From contig NZ_JARJLM010000542.1 in assembly GCF_029335485.1 (NCBI RefSeq), forward strand, positions 1-64,000: a stretch of 64,000 nt of DNA, read 5' to 3'. The position numbers were made by a program, and so were the translations under genes. This DNA comes from Cupriavidus basilensis. GTDB lineage: Bacteria; Pseudomonadota; Gammaproteobacteria; Burkholderiales; Burkholderiaceae. The notes beneath the pieces were generated by a model. That model saw only the letters and a program-made list of their open reading frames with translations, made no database searches and had not been told where the DNA came from. Shown here piece after piece: positions 27,145-35,532 of this stretch (its first letter is position 1; every line of letters begins with the position of its first letter).

Positions 27145-29496
27145 TCAGCTAACCTCTGGCGGCTCAAAGGCGCGCATCGGCGGTGGCGTTTCATTCAAGC
27201 GCTCCACCTGGATAGCAGTGAGCTGTCCGGTACAGCCTTGCGCCAGGGGCGACGTGCCTTTGTCGCGTGTCAGCACATTAGGGTTGCCATGCGTGCATAT
27301 TTGGCGTCCGCTCGCATCGATTGCCGGATCATACCAGGCGCCAGTCGGTAACTGGACCACGCCCGGCATCACGGAATCGGAGAGCGCGGCACTTGCCAGA
27401 CATGCGCCGCGACCGTTATATAGCCGCACGAAATCGCCGTCGGCGATGCCGCGCGCGGCGGCATCGGCTGAGTTTATGGTGCAAACCTCACGTCCGTCGC
27501 GTTTCTGGCTGGCGCTGTATGCGCCGAAGTCCAGTTGGCTGTGCAGCCGCGTGGCGGGCTGATTGGAGATCAATGTGAGGGGATGCGACGTGGTGGGACC
27601 ATCCTCTGGGGGCAGCCATGCCGGATGGCCGGGGCAGTCGGCATAGCCGAAGCCGGCGATAGTAGGGGAGGATATCTGCACCTTGCCACTCGGAGTAGGT
27701 AGGGGATGGCGAGACGGATCCTCGCGGAAGGCGCGCAGGATGCCGCCATCGTCCGCCTGCTGCGGCAGCAACATCTCGCCGCGCTCCCAGAACGTATCGA
27801 AATCCGGCGCTTCCAGTTCCTGTGCGGCCAGCGCGGTACGGGTGCGCTCGTAAAGGTGGCGTAGCCACTGCCCACTGGTGCGGCCTTCGGTGAACGCCTC
27901 GCGTGTGCCCAGGCGTTCGGCAAGATCGGCGAAGATGTCGTAGTCATCGCGCGCGAGTCCATGCGGCTCGGCGATGCGGTGCATGGCAACCATTAGCGGA
28001 TCGGTCGGCGCCGCACCGATATCCTCTCGCTCCAGTGTCAGCGTACAGGGCAGCACGATATCGGCATGCCGCGCTGTCGCGGTCCAGGCGATCTCATGGA
28101 CGACGAAGGTATCGAGCCGGCGGAAAGCTTCGCGCAGCCGGTTCAGGTCCTGGTGATGGTGGAAAGGATTGCCGCCGGCCCAATAGGCCATCCGGATGTG
28201 CGGGTAGATGCGGCGCTGCCCGTTGTAGTCGAACGCCTCGCCAGGGTGCAGCAGCATGTCTGCGATGCGCGCGACCGGGATAAAGTCCTTCACGCCGTTG
28301 GTGCCTTGCGGCAGTGCGGCTACTGGCACGGCATTGGTCCGCTTGCCGTAGTGCGCCAGCGTACCCAGCGCGTAGTTGTAGCCACCGCCAGGCAGGCCAA
28401 GCTGGCCGAGTGCCGCGGCCAGTACGGCGGCCATCCATACCGGTTGCTCGCCGTGCTCGGCGCGTTGCAGCGAGTGCGCCACCACCACCAGCACGCGCTT
28501 GCCGGGCAAAGCCGCCGCCAGTTCGGCGATGGCGCGCCCGGGTAGGCCGCAAATGCTGGCGGCCCAGGCGGCGGTTTTCGGCGTGCCGTCGGCGCGGCCC
28601 ATCAGGTAGTCCTCGAATTCCGGCCAGCCTTCGCAATAGCGGGCGAGGAAGTCGCGGTCGTGCAGGCCGCTGCTCACCAGTTCGTGCAGCAGGCCCAGCA
28701 TCAGTGCCGTATCGGTGCCGGGCTTGGCCGCGAGCCAATCGGCCTTGGCTTCGGGCGGAAAATCGGTGCGCAGCGGGCTGACCGAGACGAAGCGGCAGCC
28801 GCGCGCCGTGGCCGCGCGCATCGAGTCCCGCTCGATATGCCGGCTGATGCCGCCGCTCGCCACGCGCGAATTCTTCAGCGCCATGCCGCCGAAGGCCAGC
28901 ACCACGTCGGTATGCTCGACGATCTGTTCCCAGGTCACGTTGCGCCGGGCCACGTCGTCCATGCTACCGAGGATATGCGGCAGAATCACCGCGGAGGCGC
29001 CAGCGCTGTAGCTGTTCACCGAGCGCACGTAGCCGCCCAGCGAGGTATTGAGGAAGCGGTGCACCTGGCTCTGCGCATGATGAAAGCGGCCGGCGCTGGA
29101 CCAGCCGTAGGAGCCGCCGAACACCGCCTGGGCGCCATGGCGCTGCTTGACGCGCTGCAGTTCGGCGGCGAGCCGGTCCAGCACTTCGTCCCACTGCATC
29201 GGCACGAAGGTGTCCAGGCCGCGCAGGGGATCGGGCCCGGGGCCGCGCTCCAGCCAGCCTCGCCTTACCATCGGCGTGGTCACCCGCGCCGGATGGCGCA
29301 ACGCATTGGTGAAGTTGCCGATCAGCGGATTGGGATCGGGGTCGTCCGGATGCGGCCGTACCACCAGGGCGCCATCCTGCCAGCCCGCGGAGAAGACGCC
29401 CCAATGCGCGCTGTGCGGGCGCATGGCGGGGCGGGCTTCGGATCCGGACGCGATGCTGGAAGCGGAAAGAGATGCGGACATAGGTTTTAGGCTCAT
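27145..29496 (-). CDS. Cytoplasmic molybdopterin oxidoreductase, BisC/TMAO-reductase type
   Basis: 783 residues from ATG 29496 (an alternative ATG is at 29481); a longer frame to 29859 runs into the neighbouring gene and is rejected. It begins with HSAHWGVFSA and no Tat signal or Fe-S cysteines, as in cytosolic biotin sulfoxide reductase. The Mo-ligand region GSYGWSSAGRFHHAQSQVHR matches the S/N-oxide reductases, where a Ser coordinates Mo. Further blocks are NPFHHHQDLN, DIVLPCTLTLEREDIG and a C-terminal GACLASAALSDSVMPGVVQL with TGAWYDP. It likely reduces a sulfoxide or N-oxide, using bis-MGD. It is the last gene of the eight-gene operon. Confidence 0.85.
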   Translation of the reverse strand: MSLKPMSASLSASSIASGSEARPAMRPHSAHWGVFSAGWQDGALVVRPHPDDPDPNPLIGNFTNALRHPARVTTPMVRRGWLERGPGPDPLRGLDTFVPMQWDEVLDRLAAELQRVKQRHGAQAVFGGSYGWSSAGRFHHAQSQVHRFLNTSLGGYVRSVNSYSAGASAVILPHILGSMDDVARRNVTWEQIVEHTDVVLAFGGMALKNSRVASGGISRHIERDSMRAATARGCRFVSVSPLRTDFPPEAKADWLAAKPGTDTALMLGLLHELVSSGLHDRDFLARYCEGWPEFEDYLMGRADGTPKTAAWAASICGLPGRAIAELAAALPGKRVLVVVAHSLQRAEHGEQPVWMAAVLAAALGQLGLPGGGYNYALGTLAHYGKRTNAVPVAALPQGTNGVKDFIPVARIADMLLHPGEAFDYNGQRRIYPHIRMAYWAGGNPFHHHQDLNRLREAFRRLDTFVVHEIAWTATARHADIVLPCTLTLEREDIGAAPTDPLMVAMHRIAEPHGLARDDYDIFADLAERLGTREAFTEGRTSGQWLRHLYERTRTALAAQELEAPDFDTFWERGEMLLPQQADDGGILRAFREDPSRHPLPTPSGKVQISSPTIAGFGYADCPGHPAWLPPEDGPTTSHPLTLISNQPATRLHSQLDFGAYSASQKRDGREVCTINSADAAARGIADGDFVRLYNGRGACLASAALSDSVMPGVVQLPTGAWYDPAIDASGRQICTHGNPNVLTRDKGTSPLAQGCTGQLTAIQVERLNETPPPMRAFEPPEVS

Positions 29497-29564
29497 GCGG
29501 TGGCGGAATAGCAGCGGAATAACAGCGGATGACAGGGGATAAGAAGATTCAGCGTACGGCTTAC

Positions 29565-30677
29565 TCAGGCAACCAGCGAAGCCACATACTCGCCGATCGC
29601 GAGCGACGAGGTCAGCCCCGGCGACTCGATGCCGAACAAGTTGACGAGGCCGCGTACGCCGTGGACGGCCTCGCCCTGGAAGACGAAGTCCGCAGCCGCG
29701 GTGGTCAGCGGCGCATCGGGGCCGGCGATGCGCGGTCGGATGCCGGTATAGCCGGGCACCAGCGCGCCATCGGGGAGCGACGGCCAATAGCGTCGGATAC
29801 CGCGATAGAAGGCCTTCGCACGGCGTTCGTCGAATCGATAGTCCTTGCTGTCGATCCACGCATGGTCGGGGCCGAAGCGGCAGGCGCCGGCGAGATCCAG
29901 CGTGGCATGCACTCGTGCCGACGCGTCGCGCGAGACCGGATAGACCAGATGGCGGAAAGGCGAGGCACCACTAAGCGTGAAGTAGTGGCCGATCGCGTAG
30001 TGCAGCGGCGGCACCAGGGCGCCCGGCATGCCTTCGAGCCGGTGCGCGAATTGCTGCGCGCCGAGTCCCGCGGCATTGACCACGGTGCCGCACAGCAACT
30101 CGGCAGGGCTGTCGCCGCCGACGCGCAGCACGATGCCATCCCCGGTGGCGATGCCGCCATCGACCGGCGAGCGCAGCGCCAGCACGGCACCGTGGGCCTC
30201 GGCATCGCCGAGGTAGGACAGCATCAGCGCATGGCTGTCGACGATCCCGGTGGAGGGCGACCACAGCCCGGCAATGGCGCGCACCGCAGGCTCGCGCTGC
30301 CTGACCCCATCCGCGCTGAGCCGCTGCAGGTCGGTCACACCGGCTGCCGCGCCGAGCTTCTCGTACTTCTCCAGCCCCGGCAGTTCCTCCTCGTCCACAG
30401 CGACGATCAGCTTGCCGATGCGGCGATGGCCGATGCCGCGCGCTTCGGCATAGCGGTATAGCAGCGCGCGCCCGCGCACGCAGAGCCGGGCCTTGTGCGA
30501 GCCGGCCGGATAGCCCAGGCCGGCGTGGATGACTTCGGAATTGCGCGAGCTGGTCTCGGTGCCGATCGCGCCCTGGCTTTCCACGATCACCACTTCGCGG
30601 CCTGCGATCGCCAGCGCCCGCGCCACCGCCAGGCCCACCACCCCCGCGCCGACGACTGCGCAATCGACCCGGTCCAT
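29565..30677 (-). CDS. FAD-dependent oxidoreductase, DAO family (L-2-hydroxyglutarate oxidase-like)
   Basis: 370 residues. The N-terminal FAD-binding GxGxxG is plain: VDCAVVGAGVVGLAVARALA, followed by VVIVESQG. SRNSEVIHAGLGYPAGSHKA is typical of LhgO-type enzymes, as is PSTGIVDSHALM and the C-terminal FGIESPGLTSSLAIGEYVA. It should oxidise a 2-hydroxy or amino acid side chain with FAD, passing electrons to quinone or O2. The start lies 7 bases after the Bug receptor stop, so it belongs to the same operon. Whether the substrate is L-2-hydroxyglutarate or the operon's own intermediate is open. Confidence 0.85.
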   Translation of the reverse strand: MDRVDCAVVGAGVVGLAVARALAIAGREVVIVESQGAIGTETSSRNSEVIHAGLGYPAGSHKARLCVRGRALLYRYAEARGIGHRRIGKLIVAVDEEELPGLEKYEKLGAAAGVTDLQRLSADGVRQREPAVRAIAGLWSPSTGIVDSHALMLSYLGDAEAHGAVLALRSPVDGGIATGDGIVLRVGGDSPAELLCGTVVNAAGLGAQQFAHRLEGMPGALVPPLHYAIGHYFTLSGASPFRHLVYPVSRDASARVHATLDLAGACRFGPDHAWIDSKDYRFDERRAKAFYRGIRRYWPSLPDGALVPGYTGIRPRIAGPDAPLTTAAADFVFQGEAVHGVRGLVNLFGIESPGLTSSLAIGEYVASLVA

Positions 30678-30684
30678 GGGCGTC

Positions 30685-31689
30685 CTACTCCGCCGTCAGG
30701 TGGCCACGTTCGACCGCGCGGCGGTACCTGGCGATGTCGCCCACGACGAACTTGCGGAACGCGTCGCCGCTGAGCGTGGACTCCTGTGCGCCGTCGGCGC
30801 GGTAGACGCGCAGCAGGTCCGGCTGCTGGAGCGCGGTCTTGACATGGCGCGCCAGCGTGTCGACCACCTCCTTGGGCGTGCCCGCGGGCGCGGCCAGGCC
30901 GTACCACTGCGTCATCGTCACGTCGATGCCGGACTCCTTGAGCGTCGGCACATCCGGCATCGCGGGAATGCGCTTGGCCGCGCTGATCGCCAGCAGGCGC
31001 AGCTTGCCGGCGGAGACCTGGCCCATCAGCGGGGTATAGGGTGCGAACAGGCTGTCGACCTGACCACCGATCAGGTCGGTCACAGCCGGCCCCGAGCCTT
31101 TGTACGGGATATGCAGGATGTCGAGATTGGCCTGCTGCTTGACCATTTCCATGGTGATCTGCGCCGCGCCGCCGGTACCGGTGGAGGCATAGGTGGTCTT
31201 GCCCTTGCGCGCCTGCGCCACATAGTCCTGGATCGTCTTGAACCTGGAATTGGCGCTCACCAGCAGGCCGAACGGCGTTTCCACCAGTTGGCTGATCAGC
31301 ACGAAATCCTCTGGCACACGGTAAGGCAGGTTGGCGCGGATGGCCGGCGCGCTGCCCAGGTTGCCGCTCATCGCCAGCAGCAGCGTGTAGCCGTCGGGCT
31401 TGGCACGCGCCACGCTTTCGGCGGCGATATTGCCGCCGGCGCCGGGCTTGTTGTCCACCACTACCGTCTGGCCGATCTGGCGGGACAGTTCGTTGGCCAG
31501 CGTGCGGCCGTACAGGTCGCCACCGCCGCCGGGCGGAAAGCCGATCACCAGGCGGATCGGCTGGTCGGGATACGCGGCCAGTGCGCTGCCGGCGCCAAGG
31601 GTGCCCAGCACGGCGGCCACGGCGCAGCACGCTGCCAAGCTCGCGGCATGACGGCTGACGCGGCGAAACAGGGAATCAGGGCAATGCAT
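30685..31689 (-). CDS. Bug-family periplasmic solute receptor (first copy in operon, 3' side)
   Basis: 334 residues from ATG 31689, ten bases after GGAG; a longer frame to 31731 lacks a ribosome binding site. The signal peptide ends in GAGSALA, and the mature protein begins AYPDQPIRLVIGFPPGGGGD, the Bug (TctC) hallmark. Other family blocks are VVVDNKPGAGGNIAAESVAR, ILHIPYKGSGPAVTDLIGGQ and QWYGLAAPAGTPKEVVDTLA. Bug receptors bind carboxylates such as tricarboxylates or amino-acid derivatives in the periplasm. No TctA/TctB membrane subunits are in the window, which is common for this family. It is closely similar in layout to the second copy at 33122. Confidence 0.92.
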   Translation of the reverse strand: MHCPDSLFRRVSRHAASLAACCAVAAVLGTLGAGSALAAYPDQPIRLVIGFPPGGGGDLYGRTLANELSRQIGQTVVVDNKPGAGGNIAAESVARAKPDGYTLLLAMSGNLGSAPAIRANLPYRVPEDFVLISQLVETPFGLLVSANSRFKTIQDYVAQARKGKTTYASTGTGGAAQITMEMVKQQANLDILHIPYKGSGPAVTDLIGGQVDSLFAPYTPLMGQVSAGKLRLLAISAAKRIPAMPDVPTLKESGIDVTMTQWYGLAAPAGTPKEVVDTLARHVKTALQQPDLLRVYRADGAQESTLSGDAFRKFVVGDIARYRRAVERGHLTAE

Positions 31690-31842
31690 CTCGGGTTGTC
31701 TCCTCACGATGTCTGTCTTGTCTGGCGACATCCGGCCGGTGCGATCTATCGTCGGTAAGCGGGTCCGGATGCGGAATTCAGCGGCGCGCGGCCGGCTCGG
31801 CTATCGGCAGAGTCATGCCTGCCGCGCACAGGGCCGTTCGCC

Positions 31843-32715
31843 TCAGGTGGCCGCGCCTGTGGCGATACGCGCGCCGGGCTGGGCGCACCATTCACTCCAC
31901 GAGCCGGGGTACAGCACGGCGCCGGGCAAGCCTGCGATCTCCAGCGCCAGCAGGTTGTGGCAAGCGGTCACGCCCGAACCGCACTGGCTGACGAGTTCGG
32001 CGGGCTGGCGTCCGTCCACCAGCGCCAGGAATTCCTCGCGCAGCCGGGCGGCGGGCTTGAAGTTGCCGCTGGCGTCGAGGTTGTCGCGGAACAGGCGGTT
32101 GCGCGCGCCGGGAATATGGCCGCCGACGGGATCCATGGTCTCGTTCTCGCCGCGGAAGCGGTCCGGCGCGCGCGCGTCGAGCACCAGCCGTTCGCCGCTG
32201 TCCAGGTTGGCGCACAGCGTCCCGTAGGAGACCGTGCCGGCCAGTGGCGCACGCAGGCTCAGGGTGCCGGCCACTGGCGGCGGCGGCGCTTCGCCGGCGA
32301 GGGGCAGGCCCGCCGCATTCCAGGCGGCCAGGCCGCCATCCAGGACGGCCACGGTGCCGTGGCCGATCCAGCGCAACATCCACCACAGGCGCGCAGCGTA
32401 CATGCCGCCGGCGTTGTCGTAGGCCACCACCTGGGTATGGTCGCCGGCGCCGAGGGCTGCCAGCGCGCGCACGAAGGCTTCTGGCGCGGGAAGCGGATGG
32501 CGGCCGTTGCGGCCGTTCTTTGGCGCACTCAGCGTGTCTTCCAGGTGCACGTAGCGGGCCCCTGGAATATGACCGGCGTCGTAGGCGCGCCGGCCAGCCT
32601 GCGCATCGGTCAACTCGAAGCTGCAGTCGAGCACCAGCAGGGAGCCCGGCTGCGCGCCGTCGAGCTCGCGCGCCAGTGCATTGGCGGAAATCAGGGTCTG
32701 GTAGGTCATGGGCAT
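31843..32715 (-). CDS. Sulfurtransferase with two rhodanese domains (SseA/TST type)
   Basis: 290 residues, the usual tandem-rhodanese length. The N-terminal inactive domain has VLDCSFELTDAQAGRRAYDA, GHIPGARYVHLE and VVAYDNAGGMYAARLWWML. The C-terminal domain has LVLDARAPDRFRGE, DPVGGHIPGARN and the active loop CGSGVTACHN, with the catalytic Cys. CGSGVTA is the 3-mercaptopyruvate sulfurtransferase form. It moves sulfane sulfur to thiols or cyanide. It starts 9 bases after the AhpD-like gene and lies in the middle of the catabolic operon, which hints that the substrate or its breakdown products contain sulfur. Confidence 0.9.
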   Translation of the reverse strand: MPMTYQTLISANALARELDGAQPGSLLVLDCSFELTDAQAGRRAYDAGHIPGARYVHLEDTLSAPKNGRNGRHPLPAPEAFVRALAALGAGDHTQVVAYDNAGGMYAARLWWMLRWIGHGTVAVLDGGLAAWNAAGLPLAGEAPPPPVAGTLSLRAPLAGTVSYGTLCANLDSGERLVLDARAPDRFRGENETMDPVGGHIPGARNRLFRDNLDASGNFKPAARLREEFLALVDGRQPAELVSQCGSGVTACHNLLALEIAGLPGAVLYPGSWSEWCAQPGARIATGAAT

Positions 32716-32724
32716 GTGCTCTGC

Positions 32725-33066
32725 TTATTCCTTGAAAGTATCCAGCGCGTCCATCGCGCGCAGGGAGTAGACGTAGGCGGCGCCCGCGTTCAGCGCGATG
32801 GCGGTGCCCAGCGCCTCGGCCAATTCCGCCTCTGTGACGCCGGCCTTGCGCGCCGCCGCCGCGTGAGCGGCTATGCAGCCGTCGCAGCGGGTGGTGACGG
32901 CGACCGCCAGCGCGATCAGTTCGCGGGTCTTGGCGTCCAGCGTGCCGGTAGCGCCCTGCGCTTCGTTCAGTGCGCGGAAGGCGGTCAGCATCTGCGGGTT
33001 GTGCGCCGCCAGCTGGCCGGCGGCCTTGCGGTTGTTGGAGAGCGTTTCAGTCCAGTTCTGCAGCAT
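32725..33066 (-). CDS. AhpD-like carboxymuconolactone decarboxylase-family protein
   Basis: 113 residues from ATG 33066 with AAGGA upstream; a longer frame back to 33207 runs into the Bug gene. The core is the AhpD/CMD fold: LDAKTRELIALAVAVTTRCD, then GCIAAHAAAARKAGVTEAEL. The CDGC motif followed by a His (CxxC...H) is the redox-active AhpD-type site, so it is more likely a thiol peroxidase or reductase than a decarboxylase. It sits between a Bug receptor and the rhodanese gene. It may protect against or process reactive sulfur or peroxide formed in the pathway (inference). Confidence 0.85.
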   Translation of the reverse strand: MLQNWTETLSNNRKAAGQLAAHNPQMLTAFRALNEAQGATGTLDAKTRELIALAVAVTTRCDGCIAAHAAAARKAGVTEAELAEALGTAIALNAGAAYVYSLRAMDALDTFKE

Positions 33067-33121
33067 GGTGGCATCCTTTATCGACATCCATTTTCGAGAC
33101 AGGCAGGGGATCTGCGATCCG

Positions 33122-34114
33122 TTATTGCGCGATCTGCGTGAGCAGTTCAGGCGTGGCGGCGCTCTTGTAGCGCGCGATGTCTTCGACGATGTAGCGGCGG
33201 AAAGCATCCAGCGGCAGCTTGCGTTCCATGGCCGCGTCCTTGCGGATGGCCTGCTGCACGTCCGGCTGCTCCAGCGCTCGGGAAAGATGCTCGGACAGCG
33301 TCTTCACCACGGCCTGCGGCGTGCCCGCCGGCGCGGCCAGGCCGTACCACTGCGTCACCACCACGTCGACGCCGAGCTCCTTGAAGGTGGGCACCTCGGG
33401 CAGCGCGGGGCTGCGCTGCGCGCCGGTCAGCGCGAGCACGCGCAACTGGCCCTGCCTGACCTGTCCCATCAGCGGCGACGCCGTGGCGAAGAACATGTCT
33501 ACCTGGCCGCCGATCAGGTCCGTGATGGCGGGGCCGGAGCCCTTGTAGGGCACGTGCAGCATGTCGACGCCGGCGCGCTGCTTGACCATCTCCATGCCGA
33601 TATGCGCGGCGGCGCCGGTGCCGGTGGAGGCAAAGCTGAGCGTGCGCTTCCTCGCGGTGGCCAGCACCGTCCTGGCATCGGGGAACTTCGAATTGCCGGC
33701 CACGAACAGGCCGTGCGGCGCCTCGAGGATCAGCCCGATCGGCGTGAAGTCGTCGGGCACCTTGTACGGCAGCGTGGACGGCTTCAGCGCGGGGGATACG
33801 GCCAGGTTGCCGCTCATCGCCAGCAGGATGGTGTAGCCGTCCGGCCTGGACTTGGCGACCACGTCGGCGGCGATGTTGCCGCCCGCGCCGGCCCGGTTCT
33901 CCACCACCACGGTCTGCCCCAGCGACTTGCTCATGGCGTTGGCGATCAGGCGGCCGTAGAGATCGCCGCCACCGCCCGGCGGAAAGCCGACCACCAGCTT
34001 GATGGGCTGGTCGGGATACACGGCCTGCGCGGTTTGCGCGAAGCCCGCTGCGCCGAGCAGCAGGGCCAGCGCCGCGCGGCACAGCCCGCGCGCGCCAGGA
34101 AAAGAACTTGCCAT
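33122..34114 (-). CDS. Bug-family periplasmic solute receptor (second copy, 5' side)
   Basis: 330 residues, starting after GGAGGCG. The signal peptide ends in ...TAQA (cleavage near residue 31), and the mature part begins VYPDQPIKLVVGFPPGGGGD. VVVENRAGAGGNIAADVVAK, MLHVPYKGSGPAITDLIGGQ and QWYGLAAPAGTPQAVVKTLS follow the same order as in the other copy. The two are clear paralogues within one operon, perhaps binding the substrate and a related isomer. It lies between the lyase gene (45 bases upstream) and the AhpD-like gene. Confidence 0.92.
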   Translation of the reverse strand: MASSFPGARGLCRAALALLLGAAGFAQTAQAVYPDQPIKLVVGFPPGGGGDLYGRLIANAMSKSLGQTVVVENRAGAGGNIAADVVAKSRPDGYTILLAMSGNLAVSPALKPSTLPYKVPDDFTPIGLILEAPHGLFVAGNSKFPDARTVLATARKRTLSFASTGTGAAAHIGMEMVKQRAGVDMLHVPYKGSGPAITDLIGGQVDMFFATASPLMGQVRQGQLRVLALTGAQRSPALPEVPTFKELGVDVVVTQWYGLAAPAGTPQAVVKTLSEHLSRALEQPDVQQAIRKDAAMERKLPLDAFRRYIVEDIARYKSAATPELLTQIAQ

Positions 34115-34159
34115 GGTGTCTGTCGCCTCCGCCTGTTATGGGATGCGTGCCGTGCCGGC

Positions 34160-35524
34160 TCAGTGGCCGAGCCAGCCGCTTTGCTGCTGCGCGATCACGC
34201 GGTCAACCGAGGCAGCGCACTGCCCCAGGTAGCCGGCGGGGTCGGTCAGGCGTACGATTTCCGCTTCGCCGAGCACTTCGGCCAGGTGCTTGTGGCCGCG
34301 CATGGCCTCGGCAAAGTCGAGCTTGTGGCTGATGCCATGCATCGACGCTTCGTAGATCCACTCGTGCGCGGTCTGCTTGCCCACGCGGGCGCCAAGCTCG
34401 ATCATGACGTGCTCGGACAGCAGGTAGCCGCGCATGCGGTCGAGGTTGGTGGCCATGCTGGGGGCATCCACGCGCAGGCCGGCCAGCAGGTTCCTGGCCT
34501 GGAACAGCATGGCGCCGGCGATCATGCAGCACTCCGGCAGCGCCTTCCACTCCATCTTCCAGGCGATGCCGTCGCGCTCGCCTTCCTGCACCATGCCTTC
34601 GAGCATCATGGCGGCGCTGTAGCGCAGCGGCCGCGACAGGCCCGCCAGGTTCTCGGCCGAGGTGGGGTTGCGCTTGTGCGGCATGGTGGAGGAACCCAGC
34701 TTGCCATCGGAGAAGGCCTCTTCCACTTCGGAGAATTCGTTGCGCTGCATATTGAACAGCTCGTTGCCGATCTTCGACAGCGTGGAGCCGATCATGGCCA
34801 GCAGCAGCGCGTATTCGGTGAAACGGTCGCGCGCCGGGGCCCAGCTGATCGCCGGCGTGCCGAGGCCGAGCTTGGCTAGCGTGCGGCGTTCGACTTCTGC
34901 CGCCTGCTCGCCGAGCGACGCCTGGCTGCCAACCGCGCCAGCCACCATGCCGACCAGCACGCGCGCTTCGCATTCCTTCAGGCGCTGGTGGTGGCGCCCG
35001 AGTTCGTCGAGCCAGATCGCGCACTTGTGGCCAAAGGTGATCGGCAGCGCCTGCACGCCATGGGTGCGGCCTGCCATGGGCGTGTCGCGGTGGGCGCCGG
35101 CCAGACGCGACAGTTCGGTGCCGACTGCCTTCATGTCGCGCATCACCACCGCATGGAACTCCTTGAGCTGCAGCGCCACGCCCGTGTCGACCACGTCCTG
35201 CGTGGTGGCGCCGAAGTGCACCCACTCGCCATTCTCGCGCGAGCAGCGCGCCTGCAGCTGCTTGAGCGCAGGCACCAGCGAATGCTTGATGCGGCGGATC
35301 TCAGCGGACATCTGCGCCAGGTCGATATTCTCGATCTTTGCCTGCGCGGCGATATCCCTGGCCGCCGTCTCCGGGATGATGCCAAGCTCCGCCTGCGCGG
35401 CGGCCAGCGCGGCCTCGAAGTCCAGCCACTTCTGCACGCGGTTGTCCTCGGAGAAGATGGCGCGCAGTTCCTCGGTGCCCCACAGATGCTGGAGCGATTG
35501 CATATCGAATACGGAAACGGGCAT
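34160..35524 (-). CDS. Aspartase/fumarase-superfamily lyase, PurB or carboxymuconate cycloisomerase-like
   Basis: 454 residues from ATG 35524 (MPVSVFDMQSLQHLWGTEEL); a longer frame to 36004 overlaps the dehydrogenase gene and is rejected. The three family regions are present: HFGATTQDVVDT, THGVQALPITFGHK and the signature GSSTMPHKRNPTSAEN, with the catalytic Ser in the mobile loop. The last 80 residues resemble the adenylosuccinate lyase C-terminal domain. The family removes fumarate from N- or S-substituted succinates or cycloisomerises muconates. In a catabolic operon without purine genes it is more likely to split a substituted succinate than to be housekeeping PurB. It starts 8 bases after the dehydrogenase gene. 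Confidence 0.85.
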   Translation of the reverse strand: MPVSVFDMQSLQHLWGTEELRAIFSEDNRVQKWLDFEAALAAAQAELGIIPETAARDIAAQAKIENIDLAQMSAEIRRIKHSLVPALKQLQARCSRENGEWVHFGATTQDVVDTGVALQLKEFHAVVMRDMKAVGTELSRLAGAHRDTPMAGRTHGVQALPITFGHKCAIWLDELGRHHQRLKECEARVLVGMVAGAVGSQASLGEQAAEVERRTLAKLGLGTPAISWAPARDRFTEYALLLAMIGSTLSKIGNELFNMQRNEFSEVEEAFSDGKLGSSTMPHKRNPTSAENLAGLSRPLRYSAAMMLEGMVQEGERDGIAWKMEWKALPECCMIAGAMLFQARNLLAGLRVDAPSMATNLDRMRGYLLSEHVMIELGARVGKQTAHEWIYEASMHGISHKLDFAEAMRGHKHLAEVLGEAEIVRLTDPAGYLGQCAASVDRVIAQQQSGWLGH

Positions 35525-35532
35525 GGGGAGTC

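Noticed and set aside
29497..29859. N-terminal extension of the molybdoenzyme
   Set aside because: It overlaps the DAO-family gene and lacks any signal peptide or Fe-S motif; family members start close to the chosen Met.
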